A stretch of 5,607 nucleotides of DNA from the NCBI GenBank assembly GCA_002352185.1, contig DEHY01000017.1, positions 11,454-17,060 on the forward strand, in the 5' to 3' direction. Origin of the DNA: Competibacteraceae bacterium UBA2788. Its GTDB lineage: Bacteria; Pseudomonadota; Gammaproteobacteria; Competibacterales; Competibacteraceae. The notes below the pieces were generated by a model, which was given only the letters and a program-made list of their open reading frames with translations, ran no database searches and was not told the DNA's origin. Positions 1-5,607 of the stretch are shown piece after piece (the first letter of the stretch is position 1; the number at the start of each line of letters is the position of its first letter). The translations under genes and the position numbers were made by a program.

Positions 1-1268
<1,268 letters not shown>

Positions 1269-1273
1269 AGTCG

Positions 1274-1278
1274 CTTCC
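1274..1278 (-). promoter_or_regulatory. Ribosome binding site of the acyl-CoA ligase
   Basis: On the minus strand GGAAG lies five bases before the ATG at 1268, a normal Shine-Dalgarno spacing. The alternative ATG at 1223 has no comparable purine run in front of it. This site is the main reason for choosing the longer start, which adds 15 residues. Confidence 0.6.
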
Positions 1279-1329
1279 GCGCCGGACAGCATCGGGAGCG
1301 GCGCATGGGTGAGTGGTGTAGGCGTTGAT

Positions 1330-1336
1330 GGGGAAG
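1330..1336 (+). promoter_or_regulatory. Ribosome binding site of the glutaredoxin-like gene
   Basis: GGGGAAG ends seven bases before the ATG at 1344. This supports that start over the overlapping TTG/ATG at 1325/1328, which belongs to a different frame. Any promoter for this gene has to share the 75-base divergent spacer with the ligase. I could not recognise a clear -35/-10 pair there. Confidence 0.6.
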
Positions 1337-1343
1337 ATGAACA

Positions 1344-1616
1344 ATGCAAGAGCAGGAGAACAAAACGAATCTGGTGCTCTACGCCACGCTGGGTTGCCAT
1401 CTGTGCGAGCAGGCCGAAGCCCTGATTCTGGCCGCAGTCGGCGCGACGGCCAGACGGGTGGAGATCAGCGAAGACGCCGGATTGTTGGAGCGCTACGCCA
1501 TCCGCATTCCGGTGTTGCACCGCCGGGATACGGGGGAGGAACTGGACTGGCCTTTTGATGCGGCGGCGGTTCGACGACTGCTGCGCTGCGGGAAGCGTGG
1601 CGTTGACCCGATTTGA
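1344..1616 (+). CDS. Glutaredoxin family protein (DUF836/PF05768-like thioredoxin fold)
   Basis: This is a small cytoplasmic thiol-redox protein of 90 residues, the usual size for this family. After a short polar start, a first beta strand (LVLYATLGC) leads into the CHLC active-site motif at residues 18-21, at the start of helix 1. A conserved cis-proline follows at P56 in RIPVL, then an ELDWPF segment (66-71), which is typical of this glutaredoxin-like group, and a final helix. Family members are thought to reduce disulphides or mixed disulphides, but few have a proven partner, so the substrate is unknown here. An extra cysteine, C82, lies in the basic C-terminal tail. There is no signal peptide, so it should act in the cytoplasm. 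The gene is divergent from the acyl-CoA ligase and lies 115 bases upstream of the fadL-like gene on the same strand; read-through between the two is possible because no terminator hairpin is evident between them. Confidence 0.88.
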   Translation: MQEQENKTNLVLYATLGCHLCEQAEALILAAVGATARRVEISEDAGLLERYAIRIPVLHRRDTGEELDWPFDAAAVRRLLRCGKRGVDPI

Positions 1617-1649
1617 CAGGCTTTCCAGACGCGGCGCACCCGACAGTCG

Positions 1650-1701
1650 TTGTTTAAAAAAGTTCACAAACCAGGAAAATCGGGCGGCGATTCGCTATCC
1701 T
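1650..1701 (+). promoter_or_regulatory. AT-rich patch, possible promoter region of the fadL-like gene
   Basis: The spacer between the glutaredoxin and fadL-like genes has an AT-rich run (TTGTTTAAAAAAGTTCACAAA) within otherwise GC-rich DNA. TTGTTT at 1650-1655 could be a -35 with GAAAAT at 1675-1680 as -10, but the spacing is 19 bases. TATCCT at 1696-1701 is another possible -10 without a good -35. No pairing is convincing, so the call rests mainly on composition and position. Confidence 0.25.
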
Positions 1702-1731
1702 TGGATGACAATCACAACGAGTACCACAGCG

Positions 1732-1809
1732 ATGAAGCAACAGAGACGCCACTTACTTTTTATCCTGGGGCTGGCCGGGGCGCTCACGGCGACCAGTTCC
1801 GCCCAGGCA
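1732..1809 (+). other. Sec signal peptide of the FadL-like protein
   Basis: Codons 1-26 encode a basic n-region (KQQRRH), a hydrophobic core (LLFILGLAGAL) and a polar end closing in AQA before Ser27. This is a signal peptidase I pattern, with Ala at -1 and -3. Mature FadL proteins begin in the same way, with a small residue and Gly ahead of the EQS and GLGRA segments. Confidence 0.85.
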
Positions 1810-3072
1810 TCAGGACTGCAAATCTCCGAGCAGAGCGTGACCGGCCTGGGCCGGGCGTTCGCGGGGGGCAGCCTGCCGAACGACGACGTTTCGGCGGTGT
1901 ACTACAATCCCGCCGACATGATGCTGAGCAAAGGAATGCAGGCGCAGGCCGGGATGACCTTCATCGGCATTTCCATGGAGGCGGATAACGCCGGCTCGAC
2001 CATCCGCCTGCCGTCCAATCTGGGCGCTGTACTCACCAGGCCGGGCACTGTGCCGGTGTTTGTGACCCTTCCGAGTTCGGGCCTCGCTAATGATGACGGC
2101 GGCACCGACAAGGTGGTGCCCAACGCCTTCTTCGCGATGGATATTAACGACCGGATGCGGTTCGGCCTGGGCATGACCGCGCCGTTCGCCGTCAGCACCA
2201 GCTACAGCCAGGGGTGGGTGGGCCGCTATCACGCAGTTGATTCGGACCTGAAAACGGTGGACATCAATCCTTCCATCGCCTATCGGGTCAATGACAACCT
2301 GTCCATCGGCGGCGGCGTGAGCGCCCAGTATGTTGACGCCACGCTCAGCCAGGCGCTGTTCAACCCGCTCAGTCCAACCCGGGACGGCTATGCCGAGGTC
2401 ACGGCGGACGGCTGGGGCTTTGGCTACAATCTGGGCGCTACCTATGAGTTTGACCCCAGCACCCGGGTCGGTCTGAGTTACCGCTCGCGCATCCACCATT
2501 CGGTGGATGGCGACCGCGTCATCAGCGACTACATTCCGGGTCGCAATGGCGAGGTGGGCGCTAAGGCAAAGGTGACTTTGCCGGACTGGATGGCGCTGGC
2601 CGCTTACCGGCGGATCAATGATCAATGGGCGGTGATGGGCAGTGTGCGCTGGACGAACTGGAGCCTGTTCAAGGAATTGAAGCTGGATTTCGCCGACGGG
2701 ACACAGAGCTTGACTGAAGAGAACTGGGAGGATAGCTGGTCGTTTAATATCGGCGTCAGCTACGACTACAATCCGCAATGGACCTTCCGGGCCGGTTATG
2801 CCTATGACCAGACTCCGGTGCCTTCCGCCGAATTTCGCACCCCGCGCATTCCCGATTCTGATCGCAATGTGTTTAGCCTCGGATTCAGTTACCACCCCAG
2901 TTCACAGTTGTCGGTGGATTTCGGCTACATGTACATCGACTTTGCCAGTTCCCGCACCGACAACACCATCAACCTGATACCCGCTCCTGCGGGGCTGATC
3001 ACCGATACTTTGCAGTTGGACTACAACGGTTCGGGCAATCTGATCGGCGTACAGGCCAGCTACAAGTTTTAA
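1732..3072 (+). CDS. fadL: FadL/OmpP1/TodX-family outer-membrane transporter
   Basis: This is a 14-strand-type beta-barrel porin that lets long-chain fatty acids or other hydrophobic compounds cross the outer membrane. The product is 446 residues, about the length of E. coli FadL. A Sec signal peptide (residues 1-26, cleavage after AQA) is followed by SGLQISEQSVTGLGRAFAG, equivalent to the N-terminal hatch segment of FadL. NPA at 59-61, GWVGRYH at 161-167, WTFRAGYAYDQTPVP at 350-364 and IPDSDR at 373-378 all have counterparts in E. coli FadL (the last two match WTFRTGIAFDDSPVP and IPDQDR). The chain ends in a beta strand with a terminal Phe (SYKF), the usual outer-membrane assembly signal. 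The ATG at 1732 is chosen because it gives a standard signal peptide; the in-frame ATG at 1705 and the longer extension back to 1555 do not. No strong ribosome binding site precedes either ATG. The substrate cannot be told from sequence: fatty acids, alkanes and aromatics are all used in this family. Confidence 0.93.
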   Translation: MKQQRRHLLFILGLAGALTATSSAQASGLQISEQSVTGLGRAFAGGSLPNDDVSAVYYNPADMMLSKGMQAQAGMTFIGISMEADNAGSTIRLPSNLGAVLTRPGTVPVFVTLPSSGLANDDGGTDKVVPNAFFAMDINDRMRFGLGMTAPFAVSTSYSQGWVGRYHAVDSDLKTVDINPSIAYRVNDNLSIGGGVSAQYVDATLSQALFNPLSPTRDGYAEVTADGWGFGYNLGATYEFDPSTRVGLSYRSRIHHSVDGDRVISDYIPGRNGEVGAKAKVTLPDWMALAAYRRINDQWAVMGSVRWTNWSLFKELKLDFADGTQSLTEENWEDSWSFNIGVSYDYNPQWTFRAGYAYDQTPVPSAEFRTPRIPDSDRNVFSLGFSYHPSSQLSVDFGYMYIDFASSRTDNTINLIPAPAGLITDTLQLDYNGSGNLIGVQASYKF

Positions 3073-3104
3073 GCCTGAAAAAATCGGCGCTGCGCCTAAT
3101 CGAA

Positions 3105-3130
3105 AAGGCCGGGGATTGCGCCCCGGCTTT
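3105..3130. terminator. Bidirectional intrinsic terminator between convergent genes
   Basis: GCCGGGG at 3108-3114 pairs with CCCCGGC at 3121-3127 around the six-base loop ATTGCG. One G-T and two A-T pairs extend the stem to ten base pairs. On the plus strand it is followed by TTTGTTC, and on the minus strand by CCTTTTC, so each side has a short T tract. It lies 32 bases after the fadL-like stop codon and 20 bases beyond the stop of the Hsp70-like gene. It is therefore placed to end transcription from both and keep them from running into each other. Confidence 0.85.
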
Positions 3131-3150
3131 GTTCATTCAGAACGAGCCAT

Positions 3151-5607
3151 TCAGCTCACCAGCCGCAATCCCGGCGGCAGCGTCTCGCCGAACACTCGCC
3201 CGGCATCCGCCTCATCCAGATCGATCACTTCCGCCACCATCCGCAGCCACGAAACCGGCGCTTTCGCCGCCCGCAACCGCTGCATCACCTGCATCCTTAA
3301 CTCCTCGCTCACATCCCGTTCACGATCCCCGCTCAACCGCGCCAGCAGGGTTGCGGCAAACGCCGCCGGCATCACCGCCTTCCAATCCAGCGCCAGCACC
3401 CGCTCCAGCCAAATCGCCGCCGTCGCTGCCGGCGCCACATCGTGGGCGCTGCCATACGCGGGAACCCGGGTTCCCAGCCGACCCACCGCCCACCACAGTT
3501 GCGGTGATTCGCCTTTATGCTCCAGTCGCGCCAACAGCAGCGCGCCCAGTTCAACCTTGCGCGCCGCCGGCAAGCGCTCCAGCACCGCAGCCAGGCGCGC
3601 CATGTCCTCGACGCCCAGCTTTTTATCCTTGGCCGCTTTGCCGGTCAGCGGGCGCAATTCCAGCAGCAGATCATCGCTCAATCGCGCTTGCGCCGCTGCA
3701 TTCAGTCCGCCCGCCACCCGCCGCCACAGAGTCCACCATTCCGCCCATGCCTGGGCATCGCGGCTGTGCTGCACCCCGTGCGGATACAATGTCCACAATT
3801 GCGCCACGCGCCAGTCATCCAGCGGATAGCCGAAACCCGGTCGCAGGCAGTAACCGGCCAGACTGAGCCACAAGCGTTCGTGATCCGCCGAGCGCCGGCG
3901 GCGGCGTGCGCCAGCCCACAGCACGCCGAACAATTCACGCAGCAGAGGCGTTTCCCAGGTCGCGCGCGGGCCGAGCAGCCGTTCCAGATCCGTGCGCAGC
4001 ACCTTGATTTCCTTCAGATCCACATCCGTGGCGCGAGCGCCGTAAAACCGTTCCAGCCGTGCTGCCGCCTCGCCAAAACGCGGATGCAGGCGAGCCAGCG
4101 CCGCCGCGTCGCCGCGCAACTGGAACGCCAACCGCCAGCGCCCTGGGTGGGTGTTCTCCGCTCCCATGGGAAGAGGAAGGAATGAGGAATCCACCGCGAC
4201 GCAATCCACCTCCAGCGTCCCCACTTCGGTCAGTTGCGCAGTCAGTTGCACCCGCGCTTCGCCGACCCCGGTTTCGCTCTCGATCACCGTCGCTATCGGC
4301 GGCAAGGGCGTGAATTCTTCCGCGTCCAGTTCCACCAGTTCCCCCGGCGGATAAACGGCGTCGCCGGTCGAAGACAGCAGATAAAACTGCACCGGCGCGC
4401 CCAGCCGCAGCGAAAAGACGCGATCCAGCCGGACTTCCCGCCCTTCTTCCGCGCCGTGCGGCAACAGGCAAACGCCCTGCTTTTGCTGACCGCCACTGTC
4501 CACCCGCAGGAAATAGCCCCGTGCGGAACCGCCGCCGATCCGTAAACCCTGGCCGCGCCGCGCCAGTCCGTAGGCCACTGCGCCCCGCGCCACCGCCAGA
4601 TCGGGTTCGGGATTATCCAGCAGCGCCAACGGCGCGCCGCGCCAGCCCGCCAGAATGTCCAGCAGGCGATTCGCCAAAGCCGAGCCGTGGAACACCCCGC
4701 CATTCAATAACACGGCATCCGGCATCGGCGGATGGCTCGGCAACGCCCGCTCGCCGAGCGCCCGGCGGCAGGCATCCGCATGTTGCGCCAGAAAGGCCGC
4801 CAGATGCCGACTAATCGCTGGATCGGCGGCATAGGGCAACCCAAATTCGACCACCGCCGCCCGCCGACCCTGAGGTCGCTCCGCGCTCCCGACCTGCGGC
4901 AGAAATCCATCCACCAGCAACGCCTGCGCCTCGGCGCGGCTCAATTCCGCCGAACGCGCCCCGCCGATCAGCCGGGTTCCGCTGCCCAGCACCGTGACCG
5001 AAGTGCGTTCCGGCGCATCCGGCGCCAGCAAGCGTTCCTTGGCGCCCCGACACTGTTGCAGCAGTTGCGACAACTCGCCGGCGTTCAGCCGCCCGCCGCC
5101 CAGCCGGGTTTCAACCGTGCGGGCCAGGGTCAAATCCATGTTGTCGCCGCCCAGCATCAGATGATCGCCGACGCCGATCCGGGTCAGGCGCGGGCCGGAT
5201 TCGCCGGATTCGATCTGAATCAGGGTCAGGTCGGTGGTGCCGCCACCGACGTCACAGACCAGCAGCAGCCGCGATTCGCCCAAAGCGGTCGCCACATCGG
5301 CGCGATGGCGATGCAGCCAGTCGTAACAAGCGGCTTGCGGCTCTTCCAGCAACCGCAATTGCGGCAACCCGGCCCACCGCGCCGCTTCCACCGTCAGCGC
5401 CCGCGCCGCCTCGTCGAAGGACGCCGGCACGGTCAATACCAGTTCCTGCCGTTCCAGCGGCTGGCGGGGAAAGCGCTGATTCCAGGCTGCGCGGATATAC
5501 GCGAGCGTACTGGCGCTGGCGGCGACCGGCGAGACTTTGGCGACGCCCTCCGCCGCGCCCCACGGCAGAATCGGCGCGGTGCGATCCACACCGACATGGG
5601 ATAGCCA
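3151..5607 (-). CDS. Hsp70/DnaK-related protein with C-terminal DUF3731-like domain; 5' end cut by window edge
   Basis: This is a large DnaK-related ATPase; 818 residues are visible and the frame is open through the right edge, so roughly the first 100 residues of the nucleotide-binding domain are missing. Counting from the edge, the actin-fold ATPase motifs are TVPASFDE (59-66), LLEEPQAA (86-93, connect 1), DVGGGTTD (119-126, phosphate 2), GGDNMD (154-159, like GGEDFD of DnaK), LLNGGVF (300-306, adenosine-binding region, altered from the usual GGSTR) and PDLAVARGAVAYG (335-347, connect 2). A beta-rich stretch follows at about 355-495, in the place of the substrate-binding domain. After it comes a long alpha-helical region with an Arg cluster and the wording LAGYCLRPGFGYPLDDWR (583-600). 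This region matches what I recall of the DnaK-related domain PF12531 (DUF3731), whose function is unknown. The canonical DnaK helical lid and EEVD-like tail are absent. The GTG at 5589 is not taken as the start because WLSHVG upstream continues the conserved family sequence. Its client and any DnaJ partner are unknown. The gene ends at the shared terminator. Confidence 0.93.
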   Translation of the reverse strand, partial: WLSHVGVDRTAPILPWGAAEGVAKVSPVAASASTLAYIRAAWNQRFPRQPLERQELVLTVPASFDEAARALTVEAARWAGLPQLRLLEEPQAACYDWLHRHRADVATALGESRLLLVCDVGGGTTDLTLIQIESGESGPRLTRIGVGDHLMLGGDNMDLTLARTVETRLGGGRLNAGELSQLLQQCRGAKERLLAPDAPERTSVTVLGSGTRLIGGARSAELSRAEAQALLVDGFLPQVGSAERPQGRRAAVVEFGLPYAADPAISRHLAAFLAQHADACRRALGERALPSHPPMPDAVLLNGGVFHGSALANRLLDILAGWRGAPLALLDNPEPDLAVARGAVAYGLARRGQGLRIGGGSARGYFLRVDSGGQQKQGVCLLPHGAEEGREVRLDRVFSLRLGAPVQFYLLSSTGDAVYPPGELVELDAEEFTPLPPIATVIESETGVGEARVQLTAQLTEVGTLEVDCVAVDSSFLPLPMGAENTHPGRWRLAFQLRGDAAALARLHPRFGEAAARLERFYGARATDVDLKEIKVLRTDLERLLGPRATWETPLLRELFGVLWAGARRRRRSADHERLWLSLAGYCLRPGFGYPLDDWRVAQLWTLYPHGVQHSRDAQAWAEWWTLWRRVAGGLNAAAQARLSDDLLLELRPLTGKAAKDKKLGVEDMARLAAVLERLPAARKVELGALLLARLEHKGESPQLWWAVGRLGTRVPAYGSAHDVAPAATAAIWLERVLALDWKAVMPAAFAATLLARLSGDRERDVSEELRMQVMQRLRAAKAPVSWLRMVAEVIDLDEADAGRVFGETLPPGLRLVS
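4141..4191 (-). repeat. Possible short in-frame insertion or interspersed repeat inside the Hsp70-like gene
   Basis: This stretch encodes DSSFLPLPMGAENTHPG (residues 473-489 of the visible protein). It holds a cluster of codons that are rare in the rest of the gene (TCA, CTT, CCT, CTT, GGA, CCA, GGG), where CTG, CCG and GGC dominate. Its core is the ten-base palindrome TCCCATGGGA at 4162-4171, flanked by purine-rich DNA on the plus strand. The reading frame is kept. That it is an inserted repeat is an inference from composition; it could also be a fast-evolving loop. Confidence 0.35.

Noticed and set aside
1325..1558. Open frame from 1325 overlapping the glutaredoxin-like gene
   Set aside because: It is a different frame of the same DNA, Arg/Gly-rich and without the CHLC thioredoxin-fold pattern that identifies the real gene.
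1555..1731. N-terminal extension of the fadL-like frame back to 1555 or 1705
   Set aside because: The extension overlaps the end of the glutaredoxin-like gene and would bury the signal peptide; starting at 1732 gives a normal Sec signal and the usual FadL length.
1810..2895. A 361-codon minus-strand open frame opposite the fadL-like gene
   Set aside because: It lies wholly antisense to a well-supported FadL homologue, has His/Ala/Arg-rich low-information sequence and no ribosome binding site or motif.
3086..3096. GGCGC-T-GCGCC inverted repeat just after the fadL-like stop
   Set aside because: The loop would be a single base and no T tract follows; the hairpin at 3105-3130 is the better terminator.
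3116..3866. Two overlapping plus-strand open frames of about 240 codons after the terminator
   Set aside because: Both are Ser/Pro/Ala-rich shadows of the C-terminal part of the Hsp70-like gene and begin inside the terminator region.
5587..5589. GTG at 5589 as the start of the Hsp70-like gene
   Set aside because: The frame stays open to the window edge, the residues before it read as family sequence, and the first ATPase phosphate-binding motif of Hsp70 would be missing from such a short form.
4732..5604. A 290-codon plus-strand open frame opposite the Hsp70-like gene
   Set aside because: It is antisense to a clearly conserved protein, is rich in Gln, Arg and Pro without any recognisable motif, and is explained by the strong GC codon bias of the real gene.

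Overview
The window looks like ordinary chromosomal DNA from a GC-rich Gram-negative bacterium, most likely a gammaproteobacterium. The support is a FadL-type outer-membrane porin with a Sec signal peptide, an acyl-CoA ligase of the type linked to exosortase A loci, and a large DnaK-related protein with the C-terminal domain seen mainly in proteobacteria. The genus cannot be fixed from the sequence alone.

Layout, left to right. (1) Positions 1-1268, minus strand: the first 422 codons of an AMP-forming acyl-CoA ligase, cut off by the left edge before its C-terminal domain. (2) Positions 1269-1343: a 75-base divergent spacer that carries a ribosome binding site for each flanking gene. (3) Positions 1344-1616, plus strand: a small glutaredoxin-like protein with a CHLC redox motif. 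(4) Positions 1617-1731: a spacer with an AT-rich patch that may hold a promoter. (5) Positions 1732-3072, plus strand: a complete FadL/OmpP1-family outer-membrane transporter of 446 residues. (6) Positions 3073-3150: a convergent spacer with a GC-rich hairpin that can terminate transcription from both sides. (7) Positions 3151-5607, minus strand: the last 818 codons of an Hsp70/DnaK-related protein whose N-terminus lies beyond the right edge.

There are three transcriptional directions: the ligase leftward, glutaredoxin plus FadL rightward, and the Hsp70-like gene leftward into the shared terminator. No single pathway joins all four genes. The ligase and FadL both concern acyl substrates (activation and outer-membrane uptake respectively), but they are divergently transcribed and any link is speculative. 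The strongest clue to wider context is the ligase: its closest recognisable relatives sit in exosortase/PEP-CTERM exopolysaccharide loci, so such a locus may continue off the left edge. No tRNA, rRNA, CRISPR array, insertion sequence or phage gene was seen. No convincing new system was found. The most unusual local signal is a short stretch inside the Hsp70-like gene, about 4141-4191, with atypical codons and a palindromic core, which may be a small in-frame insertion.
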